Below are positions 15,113-25,065 of a stretch of 51,403 nucleotides of DNA, piece by piece. The position numbers were made by a program, and so were the translations under genes. Under the pieces are notes generated by a model that saw only the letters and a program-made list of their open reading frames with translations, was not told the DNA's origin and ran no database searches. The first letter of the stretch is position 1. Each line of letters opens with the position of its first letter. The stretch covers positions 1 through 51,403 of the forward strand of contig JACRMM010000019.1 in assembly GCA_016214985.1 (NCBI GenBank). Reading direction: 5' to 3'. Source of the DNA: Deltaproteobacteria bacterium (GTDB lineage Bacteria; Desulfobacterota; Deferrisomatia; Deferrisomatales; JACRMM01).

Positions 15113-16249
15113 ATGGACATCCTCCTCATCGATGACGAGAGAAGCATCCGGGAAACCCTGGCGTCGTTCCTGACCGACATCGGGCACGACGTGCGCACGG
15201 CGTTCACCGGTGAGGACGGCCTCTGGGCGCTCGACGACCGGCCGGCCGACCTGGTGCTCACGGATGTGAAGATGCCCGGCATCTCGGGGCTCGAGGTCCT
15301 CCAGAGGGTGCGGGAGTCGTGGCCCGGCTCGGAGGTGGTCCTGATCACCGGGTACGCGGCCGTCGAGGATGCGGTGGAGGCCTTGCGGCGCGGCGCCTAC
15401 GACTTCCTGCTCAAGCCGGTGCGCCTCGCCCACCTCGAAGCCGTCGTGCGGCGCTGCGACGAGCGGATCCGCTTCGCGCGCGACAACCGCGAGCTCCGGG
15501 GCGTGGTGGAGCGCCTGCAGGAGCTCAACGAGCGCAAGGAGAAGTTCATCGCTCTCGCGAACCACGAGCTTCGCACGCCGACCACCGTCGCCGCGGGGCT
15601 CGCTTCGCTCCTGGCCTCCCGCGGGGATCTCCTGGCCCCGGAGATCCGCGACCTGGTCCACCGCGTCGACGGTGCCCTGCGGCGCATGCGGGAGGTGGTG
15701 GAGGACTTGGGCGACCTGGCGCTCACGCAGTCGGGCGGTCTCACGCTGCGCCTCAGCGCCGAGCCCGTGGCCGCGTACCTGGGCGACCTGAACGCCGCCT
15801 GCGCGTCGTACGAAACCTTGCGCAAGGTGTCCCTGGAGGTCCAGTGCGCGGTGCCCGAGGACCTCGTGATCGAGGCGGACCGCCGCAAGCTCGTGCGGGC
15901 CCTCGAGGCGCTGATCCAGAACGCCGTGAAGTTCACCCCTGACGGGGGCTACGTCTGGGTTCGGCTACTCCGGAACGGGCCGGGTCTGCGCTTCGAGGTC
16001 GAGGACACCGGAGTCGGGGTGCCCGAGACCGAGGCGCAGAAGATCTTCGACCTCTTCTACGAAGTCGCCGATACGCGCCACCACCGCACCTCGGGCCACG
16101 AGTTCCAGGGGGGAGGGCTCGGTGTCGGCCTGCCGCTCGCCGCCGCGATCGCCCGAGCCCACGGCGGCGAGATCTCGCATCGAAAGGGCCGCGAACAGGG
16201 CAGCGTGTTCGAACTGACCGTCCCCCTGGGCGCCCGGGCGGCGGGCTAG
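15113..16249 (+). CDS. response-regulator receiver - histidine kinase protein
   Basis: ATG 15113 with a GAAGGA site; 378 residues without membrane spans. Residues 1-120 are a receiver domain: acidic pair DD at 7-8, phospho-acceptor Asp51 (LVLTDVKMPG) and Lys101. A short coiled-coil leads to a HisKA dimerisation helix with His151 (ANHELRTP). The ATP-binding domain has the N box (LIQNAVKFTPDGG), G1 (DTGVGV) and G2 (GGGLGVGLPLA). It is a cytoplasmic sensor kinase governed by its own receiver, probably taking phosphate from another kinase. The large hybrid kinase starting 90 bp downstream on the same strand is the obvious partner candidate. Confidence 0.9.
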   Translation: MDILLIDDERSIRETLASFLTDIGHDVRTAFTGEDGLWALDDRPADLVLTDVKMPGISGLEVLQRVRESWPGSEVVLITGYAAVEDAVEALRRGAYDFLLKPVRLAHLEAVVRRCDERIRFARDNRELRGVVERLQELNERKEKFIALANHELRTPTTVAAGLASLLASRGDLLAPEIRDLVHRVDGALRRMREVVEDLGDLALTQSGGLTLRLSAEPVAAYLGDLNAACASYETLRKVSLEVQCAVPEDLVIEADRRKLVRALEALIQNAVKFTPDGGYVWVRLLRNGPGLRFEVEDTGVGVPETEAQKIFDLFYEVADTRHHRTSGHEFQGGGLGVGLPLAAAIARAHGGEISHRKGREQGSVFELTVPLGARAAG

Positions 16250-16338
16250 CCGCCTCTTCTCCCGTCCCCCCCTCAAGCCACACCCGTTGGGTGCCGATAC
16301 GTCAAGTCTGCCTGTCTCTTCCTCGACGCGGAGGCCGT

Positions 16339-19300
16339 TTGACGAAGACTCTTCGGGAGGCCCCTTTCGGATCAGGGTCCCCCGGTCGCCTTGCCGTGGC
16401 CGTGCTCCTCGCCCTGGCCGTGCTCGGGAGCGGTGCTCTTTGGGCGTTTCTCCGCCTGCGCGCGGACGAGCGCGAGAGCACCGTGGCGGTGTGGGAGGCG
16501 AGGCTTTCGGCCGCGGCCGAAGCGCGAAAGGCCGCGATCGAGGTCTGGCTCGACGAGCGGCGGGCGGACGCGGAGGTTCTCGCCTGGGACGACGATCTCG
16601 TCAACCTGTGCATCGAGCCGACGTGCCCCAAGGGGCTGGATCTCTCCCGGGCCCAGTCCCATCTGGATCACCTCGTGCGGTTCGGAGGCCTCCTCGGCGC
16701 GTACCTGTACTCCCCTTCCGGTGACGAGCTACTCGAGGCCGAGAACGGGATTCTGGCGTGCTCCGAGATCCCCCACAAGATCCGCGAGGTCGCCCGCACG
16801 GGCCGCTTCGTCCTTCACGACCTTCACCGATCCCGGAAGAGCGGCCAGCTCATGATGGGATTCCTGGCGCCCGTGTTCCGGCGGGGGGGAGAGGTCCCCC
16901 GTGCCGGGGCTCGGGTGCTCGGCGTGGTGGGCCTGTACGTGAATCCGGAGGAAAGGCTCTTCCCCCTCCTGGTCGGGGGCGCGACCGGCGAGCCGGAGGT
17001 TGATCTGTACCTCGTCGGTCGGCAGGGGGCCGGTGCCCGCATCCTCTCGCCACCGCGCGGTACCCCCGGATGGGAGACCCTCGGTCCGCAGAGGGGCCAG
17101 GACTCGGTGGAGGTCGCGGCGCTGGGTCCGGGCATCGCGGGAGCGTTCAGGGACTTCCGGGGCCACCGTGTCCTGGCCGCGGCGCGACGGATCCCTGCGG
17201 CCGGGTGGAGCGCCGTGGCCTCGATCGACGAAGACGTCGCCCTGGCGGCGTGGCGCCGGGAGGCGCGAAACGAGGCAGCGATCGGCGGACTGGGTGTCCT
17301 GTGCCTCGCCCTGGTCGGGGTGGCTCTCTGGCGGGCGGGGTCGGCCCGACGGTACCGCACGCTCCTGGAGGGACTGAAGGATCGGGAGGCGCGCCTGCGC
17401 GCCCTGGCCTTCGGGACCGATGACCTGGTCTTCGTCAAGGATCGAGCGGGGCGCTACCTTCTGGTCAATCCCGCCACGGCGCGCCTGTTGGGCGTCACGG
17501 AGACCGAGGCGGTCGGCCGTTCGGTGGAGGAGTTTCTGGATCCCGGCGTGGCGGGGCCTCTCTCGGCCCACGACGACCAGGTCCTGAAGACGGGAAAGCC
17601 CTTTCAGGGGGAAGAGGAGATTCCGATCCAGGGCGAGTCCCGCACGTTCCTGTCGGCGAGGATCCCCATCCGCGACTCCGTCGGAGAGGTCCAGGGCGTG
17701 GCAGGGGTGCTGCGGGACATCACGGACCGAAAACGCGGCGAGCAGGCCACGGCCCGCCGGGTCCAGAGCCTGGCTGCGCTGTACCGGCTCTCCGAGACGT
17801 TCGCGCTCGCCCGGGATCCGGGCCACGTGCTCGAGCAGGCCCTCGACACCGTGGTCGACGCTCTCGGGCTCGACGGATTGGGGGTATTCCTGTGTACGCC
17901 CGGCGACCGGGGGCTCTCTCTGGTCGCCCACCGGAGCTTTCGCGAGGTGTTCGAGGCGGTGGCAAGCGAGAGGGAGCCCCGCGGCGTCAGCGGCCGCGTG
18001 TTTCGGACCGGGCAGCCGTGGTTCGTGGAGGACTACGCCTCTGACCCGGACGCCCTGTCGGAGGACTCGGGCGGCGGGGAGCTCGCCTCTGCGGCGTGCG
18101 TCCCGCTCCAGGCCGACGGCCGGCGCCTCGGTGTGTTGGCCGCCGCGTACCGCACGCGCCGCGTCTTCGACAGCGAGGAGAGGGGCGTCCTCGAAGCGCT
18201 CGGCCATATGATGGGGGTGGCGCTCAGTCGGGCTCAGGCCCAGGTGGCCCTGGCCGAGGAGGCCACGGAACGCCGGCGGGCCGAGCAGCGGCTGCGCCGG
18301 CTGCACGAGTCCACGGCCGGGCTCACGGGCCGGCACCTGTTCTGCGCGACCGCTCGAGCGTTGGGCGACGAGATCCGGGTCCGCTGGGTGGACGTGATCG
18401 AGCTCTTGCCCGGCGGGTGGGGACGGCCCCTGGTCGCCTTCGAGGACGGCCGCGAGCGGCTCCAGGCCCCATTCGTTCTCGCCGGAACCCCCGGCGGCGA
18501 GGTGGTGGAGGGGGCGCGCTTTCGGTGGCACGGGCAGGAGGTGTGGCGACTCTTCCCCGCCGACGAGGACCTCCGAAGGCAGCGGGTGGAGTTCTACGCC
18601 GCCGCTCCGCTCCTCGACAGCGCGGGCGGGGTCGTCGGCGTCCTGTGTGCCTACCACGATGCGCCCCTCGCCCTGACCGCGGCGGAGGAGGATCTGTGCG
18701 GCCTCTACGCGCGGCGCGTGGCCGGCGAGGTGGAGCGGGTTCGCACCGAAGGACGGCTGACCGAGGCCCGGCGCGCCCTGGACACGGTCGTCCAAAACCT
18801 GCCCGGCGCTGTCTACCGCAGCAGGTGCGGCCCCGATCGCGCCGTCGAGCAGGTCAGCCCCGGCTGCGAGGCGATCACCGGCTACCCGGCCGAGGCGTTC
18901 GCCGCCGCCGGGCTCTCGCTGACCGACCTCGTCCTCGCCGAGGACCGCGCCCGCGTGGCGCGGGAGGTCGACGCGGCCGTGGAAGGGGGGCATCCCTACG
19001 AGCTGGAGTATCGGATCCACGACCGCGCCGGCACGGTCCGCTGGGTCTTCGACGTGGGGCGACCGGTGACGACGACCGGGGGCGGCCTGGTCCTGGAAGG
19101 GGTGCTGCTGGACTACACCGAGCGGCGCACCCTCGAGGCCCAGCTCACCCACAGCCAGCGGATGGAGGCTCTGGGGCGGCTGGCGGGGGGCGTGGCACAC
19201 GATTTCAACAACCTGCTCACCGCGATCTCCGGGTACACCGAGATCCTCCACAGGCGCCTCCCGGAGGGGGACCGCTCGCACCGGGCCGTCGAGGAGATCG

Positions 19301-20280
19301 GGAGGGCGGCCGACCGTGCCGCCGAGCTCACGCGCCAGCTGCTTTCCTTCAGCCGGAGGCAGACGGTCGACCCCAAGGTCCTCGACTTCAACGAGGCCGT
19401 GACGGGCACGCTGGGGATGCTGGGGCGGTTGCTGGGGGAGGACGTGGAGCTGAGCGTCGATCTCGGGCCCGACGTGGGTGCCGTGCGGGCGGACTCGGCT
19501 CAGGTCGAGCAGGTGATCCTGAACCTGTGCGTCAACGCCCGCGATGCCATGCCCGAGGGCGGCCGCCTCACGGTGCGCACGGCGGTCGAGCCGGCAGGCG
19601 CGGCGCAGGACGCGCAGCGAGGGCACCGGACCGCGTGCCGCTCTGTGGTGCTGGAGGTCTCGGATACGGGCACGGGAATTCCGGCCGACGTCGTCGAGCA
19701 CATCTTCGAGCCCTTCTTCACGACCAAAGAGGCCGGGAAGGGAACCGGCCTCGGTCTCGCCACGGTGTATGGTGTGGTGACCCAGGCCGGTGGCCAGATC
19801 TCGGTCTCTTCCGCACCGGGCCGGGGGAGTTGTTTTCGGGTGTTGTGGCCCGGCTGCGACGCAGCGGCCGGCGTCCCCGAGGTCGTCGCCGAGGTCGTCG
19901 CCGCCCTGCCCGGCGGAGGGAGGCAGGTCCTCCTGGCCGAAGACGAGGAGTCGGTGCGCAGCCTCGCGTCGAGCTTCCTCACCGAGATGGGGTACGCCGT
20001 CTGCGCAGTGGAAAGCGGCGAGGCGGCCGTCGCCGCGGCCGATGGGGGCCGGGGCCTTGACGTGCTGGTCACGGACGTGGTGATGGCGGGAATGAGCGGA
20101 CCGGATCTGGCGCTGGCGCTCCGCCGGCACAAGCCGGACCTCCCGGTCATCTTCATCTCCGGCTACACCGGGGATGTCCTCGTGGAGCGGGGCGCCGACG
20201 GTCCGGGAACCGCCTTCCTTCAGAAGCCCTTTCGCCTCACCGACCTCTCGCGAGCTGTCGAGGTCGCGCTGGGCGGTTGA
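16339..20280 (+). CDS. membrane hybrid histidine kinase with PAS and GAF domains
   Basis: The frame begins with a GTG at 16291, but TTG 16339 has GGAGG just upstream, so I prefer it (1313 residues). A first membrane helix (about 15-35), an extracytoplasmic Cache-like sensor region (about 36-315) and a second helix (about 318-338) are followed by a PAS domain (about 355-465), a GAF domain (about 490-640), a second GAF-like region (about 665-830) and a second PAS (about 845-965). The kinase core has His954 (GGVAHDFNNLL), the N box (NLCVNARDAMPEGG) and G boxes (DTGTGIP, GKGTGLGL). It ends with a receiver (Asp1246, VTDVVM). It senses an unknown signal; no DNA-binding output is encoded nearby. Confidence 0.9.
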   Translation: MTKTLREAPFGSGSPGRLAVAVLLALAVLGSGALWAFLRLRADERESTVAVWEARLSAAAEARKAAIEVWLDERRADAEVLAWDDDLVNLCIEPTCPKGLDLSRAQSHLDHLVRFGGLLGAYLYSPSGDELLEAENGILACSEIPHKIREVARTGRFVLHDLHRSRKSGQLMMGFLAPVFRRGGEVPRAGARVLGVVGLYVNPEERLFPLLVGGATGEPEVDLYLVGRQGAGARILSPPRGTPGWETLGPQRGQDSVEVAALGPGIAGAFRDFRGHRVLAAARRIPAAGWSAVASIDEDVALAAWRREARNEAAIGGLGVLCLALVGVALWRAGSARRYRTLLEGLKDREARLRALAFGTDDLVFVKDRAGRYLLVNPATARLLGVTETEAVGRSVEEFLDPGVAGPLSAHDDQVLKTGKPFQGEEEIPIQGESRTFLSARIPIRDSVGEVQGVAGVLRDITDRKRGEQATARRVQSLAALYRLSETFALARDPGHVLEQALDTVVDALGLDGLGVFLCTPGDRGLSLVAHRSFREVFEAVASEREPRGVSGRVFRTGQPWFVEDYASDPDALSEDSGGGELASAACVPLQADGRRLGVLAAAYRTRRVFDSEERGVLEALGHMMGVALSRAQAQVALAEEATERRRAEQRLRRLHESTAGLTGRHLFCATARALGDEIRVRWVDVIELLPGGWGRPLVAFEDGRERLQAPFVLAGTPGGEVVEGARFRWHGQEVWRLFPADEDLRRQRVEFYAAAPLLDSAGGVVGVLCAYHDAPLALTAAEEDLCGLYARRVAGEVERVRTEGRLTEARRALDTVVQNLPGAVYRSRCGPDRAVEQVSPGCEAITGYPAEAFAAAGLSLTDLVLAEDRARVAREVDAAVEGGHPYELEYRIHDRAGTVRWVFDVGRPVTTTGGGLVLEGVLLDYTERRTLEAQLTHSQRMEALGRLAGGVAHDFNNLLTAISGYTEILHRRLPEGDRSHRAVEEIGRAADRAAELTRQLLSFSRRQTVDPKVLDFNEAVTGTLGMLGRLLGEDVELSVDLGPDVGAVRADSAQVEQVILNLCVNARDAMPEGGRLTVRTAVEPAGAAQDAQRGHRTACRSVVLEVSDTGTGIPADVVEHIFEPFFTTKEAGKGTGLGLATVYGVVTQAGGQISVSSAPGRGSCFRVLWPGCDAAAGVPEVVAEVVAALPGGGRQVLLAEDEESVRSLASSFLTEMGYAVCAVESGEAAVAAADGGRGLDVLVTDVVMAGMSGPDLALALRRHKPDLPVIFISGYTGDVLVERGADGPGTAFLQKPFRLTDLSRAVEVALGG

Positions 20281-20283
20281 CGG

Positions 20284-21012
20284 TCAGGCCGGAGCGATCC
20301 GCGCCTCCATCTCACGGACCAGGGCGACCATTCGCGCCACGCACCGGGTGAAGAGCACTTCCCCCTTCTCGGGCGTGGCCTTGCCCGGGTCGCCCCACAC
20401 CCCGCCGGGCCAGCAGGGCCGCTTGTGCCGGGCCACGAAGGGTCGCGGGAGGCGGGGGTACTCCTCCGGGCTCGTGCCTTTGACGAGGGCGCGGTCCAGG
20501 GCGAGGATCCGGCTCGTCTCGATCTCGCCGGCGTGGCCGTCGTCGCCGGTCTCAACGACCCCGGCGAGGCCTTCCTCCTGGGCCCAACGGTACTCGCAGA
20601 CGACTGCAACCTCCGACTCCGCGAACGCCTCGACCAGACGTTCACCGGCCTCCTCCAGGGCGGACATGTGGAGCCCGCCCGCGTGCCCGGATGCCAGGAT
20701 GAGGCCGCGCACGCCGTGCCGATACAGGCTCTCCCCCACGTCGAACGCCACGCGGCGCACGGTCTCGGGCGAGAGCGACAGGGTACCGGGATGGTCGCGG
20801 GTGCTTCGGCAGTATCCGTAGTGAAGCGGTGGCGCCACGAACACCGGCACCTCGAGGGCGGCCCGCCGCGCCACCTCCACGATCTGGAAGGTGTCGGTGC
20901 CGAGGGGCAGGTGAAGCCCGTGCTCTTCGACGCTGCCGAAGGGTACGATGGCGGTTCGCGTACGGGCAAGGCCCGCCTCGAACTCCGCCATGGTGAGCTC
21001 CGCCAGGTTCAT
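20284..21012 (-). CDS. creatininase family amidohydrolase
   Basis: ATG 21012 with GGAGGT upstream starts MNLAELTMAEF; the frame upstream to 21198 is not supported. The 242 residues show the creatininase metal-binding pattern: Glu29, His31 and Asp40 in GSVEEHGLHLPLGTD, SGHAGG further on and GDDGHAGEIETS with the second His/Glu pair. Family members are metal-dependent amide hydrolases such as creatinine amidohydrolase and formamide-cleaving enzymes; MftE of the mycofactocin pathway also belongs here. The substrate cannot be deduced. It ends 3 bp from the end of the convergent hybrid kinase gene. Confidence 0.85.
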   Translation of the reverse strand: MNLAELTMAEFEAGLARTRTAIVPFGSVEEHGLHLPLGTDTFQIVEVARRAALEVPVFVAPPLHYGYCRSTRDHPGTLSLSPETVRRVAFDVGESLYRHGVRGLILASGHAGGLHMSALEEAGERLVEAFAESEVAVVCEYRWAQEEGLAGVVETGDDGHAGEIETSRILALDRALVKGTSPEEYPRLPRPFVARHKRPCWPGGVWGDPGKATPEKGEVLFTRCVARMVALVREMEARIAPA

Positions 21013-21191
21013 GCGACACCTCCGCGGTACGATCGGGACCCAGGGGAGGCACAGAATACGGGGCGGCGGCGGCGCCGTCCAGCGCCGGCAGAGTGGACGC
21101 GCAGGTCCCTCGCACGAAAGGAGTCCTGCGGCGGCACGGACGGCGACGCGGCGTGCGTGGAACCCCCGCGCTGCCCGGCCGACGCAACTCG

Positions 21192-21219
21192 TTGACACGG
21201 GGCCTCAAGACGGTACCCT
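21192..21219 (+). promoter_or_regulatory. sigma-70 type promoter, TTGACA-16-TACCCT
   Basis: A perfect -35 box (21192-21197) and an acceptable -10 (21214-21219) precede the ubiA-like gene by about 55 bp and could drive the whole prenyltransferase/complex I unit. Confidence 0.6.
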
Positions 21220-21275
21220 AGGGACGCTGTCCCGCCCGGGATGGCGGAACCCTCACGTGCGGGAGCGAGGATCGG

Positions 21276-22232
21276 GTGTCGGAGACCGTGACCGTGCAGG
21301 GCCGCCCCGAGCTGTCCCGGCTGAAGCTCTTTCTCGCCCTGTCGCGCACGCCCCACGGCGTGCTGGACCTCGCGGCTCCCGCCCTGGGTGCCCTGCTCGC
21401 GGCCGGCCGGTTTCCCCCGCTCGGAGTCGCGGGCCTGGGCCTCGCGACCGCCTTCGCCGGCTACACGGCGGTCTATGCGCTGAACGACGTCATCGATCAC
21501 CGAGTGGACCGGGAACGGCTCGCGGCGGGCGCCGCGGCCGGCCCGGGGGACCTCGACAGCGTCTACGTTCGCCATCCCCTGGCCCAAGGCCTCCTGAGCC
21601 TCCGGGAAGGGCTCTTCTGGGTGGCGGCCTGGGCGCTTCTGGCGCTCATCGGCGCCTATCGCCTCAACCCCCTCTGCGCGGTCGTCTTCCTGGCCGCGGC
21701 CGCCCTTGAGGCGGCCTACTGTCTCCTCCTACGCGTCCACCCGCTGCGGACGCTCGTAAGCGGGGTCGTGAAGAGCTCCGGGGCGATCGCCGCGGTCTTC
21801 GCGGTGGATCCGGCGCCGTCTCCCGCCCTCCTGCTGGGTCTCTTTGCGTGGCTGTTTCTGTGGGAGATCGGCGGCCAGAACGTTCCCAACGACTGGGCCG
21901 ACCTGGACGAGGACTGCCGGCTCGGCGCCCGGACCGTGCCCGTGTGCCTCGGCCCGGCCGGCGCCCGCGCGGTGATCCTGACCTGTCTTCTCCTGTCCCT
22001 CGCGATCGGAGTCCTGCTCTTCGGCCTGGCCCCGGCTAGCCTGGGCCTTGCGGCGCAGGCGGCCGCCCTGGCGGCCGGGCTGGTCCTCGCGGTTTCGCCG
22101 GCCTGGCGCCTCTACCGCGCGGGTACTCGTGACCACGCCTCGGCGCTGTTCAATCGGGCCAGCTACTACCCGCTCGCGGTCCTGGTCATCGTCGTCCTCC
22201 ACCTGACCTTCGGGGCCCCGGGGCCTTCTTGA
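21276..22232 (+). CDS. UbiA family prenyltransferase
   Basis: GTG 21276 follows GGGAGCGAGG. The 318-residue membrane protein has about eight hydrophobic helices and the two Asp-rich motifs of UbiA enzymes: NDVIDHRVD near 70 and NDWADLDED near 205, which bind the Mg-complexed isoprenyl diphosphate. Such enzymes attach a polyprenyl chain to an aromatic head group for quinones (UbiA, MenA) or to haem or chlorophyll. Position directly before nuoA, in the same transcript, suggests quinone synthesis for respiration, but the sequence does not decide between substrates. Confidence 0.85.
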   Translation: MSETVTVQGRPELSRLKLFLALSRTPHGVLDLAAPALGALLAAGRFPPLGVAGLGLATAFAGYTAVYALNDVIDHRVDRERLAAGAAAGPGDLDSVYVRHPLAQGLLSLREGLFWVAAWALLALIGAYRLNPLCAVVFLAAAALEAAYCLLLRVHPLRTLVSGVVKSSGAIAAVFAVDPAPSPALLLGLFAWLFLWEIGGQNVPNDWADLDEDCRLGARTVPVCLGPAGARAVILTCLLLSLAIGVLLFGLAPASLGLAAQAAALAAGLVLAVSPAWRLYRAGTRDHASALFNRASYYPLAVLVIVVLHLTFGAPGPS

Positions 22233-22270
22233 GCCCCGCGCCCGGCTTCTCGCCCTGGGAGCCCGGTGCC

Positions 22271-22639
22271 GTGAGCCTGGCGACCTACTGGCTGCTCGTC
22301 CTGGGCCTCACCGGGGTCCTGCTCCTGCTCTCCAGCCGGCTCGGTGGCCGTCGGCCGGACCCGGAGAAGGCCCGCGCCTACGAGAGCGGCGTCATCCCCA
22401 CTGGGCCGGCGCGGCTTCACCGCCCCGTGCCGTTCTTCCTGGTGGCCATGTTCTTTCTCGTCTTCGACGTGGAGACGGCCTTCCTGGTGCTCTGGGCCGT
22501 GGCGTACGACCGGCTCGGGTGGGCCGGCCTGGCCCACATCACGGTCTTCGTCGGCGTGCTGCTCGTCGGGCTCGGGTATCTGTGGCGCAAGGGTGGGCTC
22601 GACTGGGCCGCCCGCCGGCCCGGGAAGAGCCCGCCGTGA
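22271..22639 (+). CDS. nuoA: NADH-quinone oxidoreductase subunit A
   Basis: NuoA is a three-helix membrane subunit of complex I at the quinone-binding junction. GTG 22271 with GGGAG upstream gives 122 residues starting (M)SLATYWLL; a TTG at 22229 overlapping the ubiA stop would add 14 residues. The family pattern is clear: [37 protein letters not shown] and the last helix ending in LWRKGGLDW. The usual Cys of the YECG loop is Ser here. Its stop overlaps the GTG of the next gene (GTGA), indicating translational coupling. Confidence 0.9.
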   Translation: MSLATYWLLVLGLTGVLLLLSSRLGGRRPDPEKARAYESGVIPTGPARLHRPVPFFLVAMFFLVFDVETAFLVLWAVAYDRLGWAGLAHITVFVGVLLVGLGYLWRKGGLDWAARRPGKSPP

Positions 22640-25005
22640 GCCCCTCTCCCGGCGGGTTTCTCCTGGCCCGGCTCGACGAGCTCATCAACTGGGCACGCCA
22701 GCGAAGCCTCTGGCCGATGTTCTTCGGTCTATCGTGCTGCTTCGTGGAGGAGGCGACCGCCTTCACGTCCCGCTACGACATCGCCCGGTTCGGCGCCGAG
22801 GTGATCCGAGCGTCTCCGCGCCAGTCGGATCTCCTGATCATCTCCGGAACGGTGTTCAAAAAGATCGCGCCGGTCGTGCTGCGGCTCTACGAGCAGATGG
22901 CGGAGCCGCGCTGGGTGGTCTCCATGGGCTCGTGCTCGAACACCGGGGGGATGTACGACGTCTACAGCGTGGTCCAGGGCGTGGATCAGCTCCTGCCGGT
23001 CGATGTCTACATCCCCGGCTGCCCCCCCCGGCCCGAGGCCGTGCTCCACGGCCTCCTCCAGCTCCAGGGGAAGATCGCCGAGGAGAAGCCCGCGCGGCCC
23101 GTGCTCGGCCTCCGGGGCGGGACCCAGGGATCCCAGGGGCCGATCCTCGTGGACGGGGTGACCAAGGCGCGCGACCCTCGGGGGCCGGGGTACGGCCGGG
23201 CGGCGATCCGCGGGACGTCGACCACGCCGCCCTGCTTCCCGGAGAGCCGCGCCGACGTGACCTGGGCGCCGCCCGCAGCCCGCGTGGAGCTCAGCGAGGC
23301 GGATCGGTCGCTCGCGGAGGCGCTCACGCGCCGCTTCGGCGACGCGGTGAGCCAGGAGGCCGAGACCGCCGACATGGCGAGCTTCCGGGTGCAGGGCGAC
23401 CGGGTCCGCGAGGTGCTCGGGTACCTGAAGACCGAGGCCGATCCGCGATTCCGGCGCCTGGAGGACCTGACCGCGGTCGACGAGTCGGCGCGCCGGGAGC
23501 GTTCCTCCTACCCTGACTTCACGCTCGTCTATCACCTGACCTCCCTGGACCCGCCTCGACGGGTGCGCCTCAAGGTCGGACTCCACGGCGAGGAGCCGGC
23601 GGCGCCCACCGTGACCGACCTCTGGCCGTCGGCGGCGTGGTACGAGCGGGAGGTGTACGACCTCTTCGGCATCGGCTTCCAGGGGCATCCGAACCTGGGG
23701 CGGCTCCTCATGCCCGCCGACTGGGTCGGTCATCCCCTGCGCAAGAGCTACCCCGGCCGGGCCACGAAGCATCCCTCCTACACGCGGGCCGCCGCCGTCG
23801 CGCTCCAGCCCCTGGACGGGGGGCTCGTCGCGGCCGGCGAAGGCGACGAGCTCGTGCTCAACGTGGGGCCGCACCACCTGGGTACGCACGGGCTCCTTCG
23901 AATCGTCGTCCGCCTCGAGGGCGAGGCGATTGCCGGCATGAACCTGGAGATCGGCTACCACCACCGGGGCGTGGAGAAGATCGGGGAGCGCCAGACCTGG
24001 CACCAGTTCATTCCCTACACCGATCGGGTGGACTACCTCTCGGGGGTCGCCAACAACCTCTCGTACATCCACGCGGTGGAAACCCTCGCGGGGATTCGTG
24101 TCCCGGAGCGGGCGCAGGTGATCCGGGTGCTGCTCTCGGAGCTCTTCCGCCTCTCCAACCACCTGGTCTGGTTCGCCACCTTCGCCCACGACGTGGGCGC
24201 CATGACCCCCAACTTCTACGCCTTCCGGGAGCGGGAGGCGATCCTCGACATCGTCGAGCGCATCACGGGCGGGCGGCTCCACCCGGCGTGGTTCCGGATC
24301 GGCGGCGTGCGCGAGGACCTGCCCCAGGGCTGGCGGGAGCCGGTCGACGCCTTCGTGAAGACCTTCCCGGCGCGGCTTCGGGAGTACGAGGCGCTCGTCC
24401 GCGACAACCCGATCTTCCAGGCGCGCACCCGGGGCGTGGGCCGCCTCTCCCTCGACGACGCCATCGACTGGGGGGTCACGGGCCCCAACCTGAGAGCCTG
24501 CGGGCTGCGGTGGGACCTGCGCAAGGCGTTCCCCTACTCGGGGTACGAGGGGTTCGAGTTCGACGTCCCCACCGCGACCGAGGGGGACTGCTACGCCCGT
24601 TACCGGGTCCGCGTCGAGGAGATGCGCCAGAGCCTGCGGCTCGTGGAGCAGGCGGCACGGCTCATGCCCGAGGGGCGGCACGCGTGCGACGACTACCGGT
24701 ACGCGGTGCCCCGGCGCGAGGACATGCTCCAGGACATCGAGAGCCTGATCCACCACTTCGTCAACGTCACGAGCGGGCCCAAGATTCCCCGGGGAGAGGC
24801 TTACGCCGCCACCGAGGCGCCTCGGGGCGAGCAGGGCTACTTCGTGGTGAGCGACGGCGTGGGAGCCGCCTACCGGATGCGGATCCGCACCCCGGGGTTC
24901 GCCAACGTCCAGGCCCTCCCGCTCCTGGCCCTGGGCGGCTCGCTCTCGGACCTGATCGCCACGTGCGGGTCCATCGACTACATCCTGCCGGACATCGACC
25001 GATAG
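22636..25005 (+). CDS. nuoBCD: fused NADH-quinone oxidoreductase subunits B, C and D
   Basis: One uninterrupted frame of 789 residues encodes three complex I subunits. NuoB (about 1-155) carries the N2 cluster ligands Cys34, Cys35, Cys100 and Cys129 ([26 protein letters not shown]). NuoC (about 214-380) has the signature [20 protein letters not shown] and [13 protein letters not shown]. NuoD (about 404-789) has [40 protein letters not shown] and the C-terminal [12 protein letters not shown]. Together they form the connecting module that passes electrons from N2 to quinone. C-D fusion is common in enterobacteria, while B-C-D fusion is known only in some lineages. A linker of roughly 60 residues joins B and C. 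I see no frameshift. Confidence 0.95.
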   Translation: MSPSPGGFLLARLDELINWARQRSLWPMFFGLSCCFVEEATAFTSRYDIARFGAEVIRASPRQSDLLIISGTVFKKIAPVVLRLYEQMAEPRWVVSMGSCSNTGGMYDVYSVVQGVDQLLPVDVYIPGCPPRPEAVLHGLLQLQGKIAEEKPARPVLGLRGGTQGSQGPILVDGVTKARDPRGPGYGRAAIRGTSTTPPCFPESRADVTWAPPAARVELSEADRSLAEALTRRFGDAVSQEAETADMASFRVQGDRVREVLGYLKTEADPRFRRLEDLTAVDESARRERSSYPDFTLVYHLTSLDPPRRVRLKVGLHGEEPAAPTVTDLWPSAAWYEREVYDLFGIGFQGHPNLGRLLMPADWVGHPLRKSYPGRATKHPSYTRAAAVALQPLDGGLVAAGEGDELVLNVGPHHLGTHGLLRIVVRLEGEAIAGMNLEIGYHHRGVEKIGERQTWHQFIPYTDRVDYLSGVANNLSYIHAVETLAGIRVPERAQVIRVLLSELFRLSNHLVWFATFAHDVGAMTPNFYAFREREAILDIVERITGGRLHPAWFRIGGVREDLPQGWREPVDAFVKTFPARLREYEALVRDNPIFQARTRGVGRLSLDDAIDWGVTGPNLRACGLRWDLRKAFPYSGYEGFEFDVPTATEGDCYARYRVRVEEMRQSLRLVEQAARLMPEGRHACDDYRYAVPRREDMLQDIESLIHHFVNVTSGPKIPRGEAYAATEAPRGEQGYFVVSDGVGAAYRMRIRTPGFANVQALPLLALGGSLSDLIATCGSIDYILPDIDR

Positions 25006-25008
25006 GAC

Positions 25009-25036
25009 GCTGGGATGCTGGGATGCTGGGATGCTG
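25009..25036 (+). repeat. 3.5 copies of an 8-bp tandem repeat (gctgggat)
   Basis: GCTGGGAT is repeated three times and followed by GCTG in the short gap between nuoBCD and nuoE, just upstream of the nuoE ribosome site. Copy number could vary by slippage. Confidence 0.75.
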
Positions 25037-25065
25037 AAGGCTCGGAAGCGAGGAGGTTGAGAGGC

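Noticed and set aside
16729..20130. 1133-codon minus-strand frame opposite the hybrid kinase
   Set aside because: Composition typical of a shadow frame and no recognisable domain, whereas the plus strand has complete PAS, GAF, kinase and receiver motifs.
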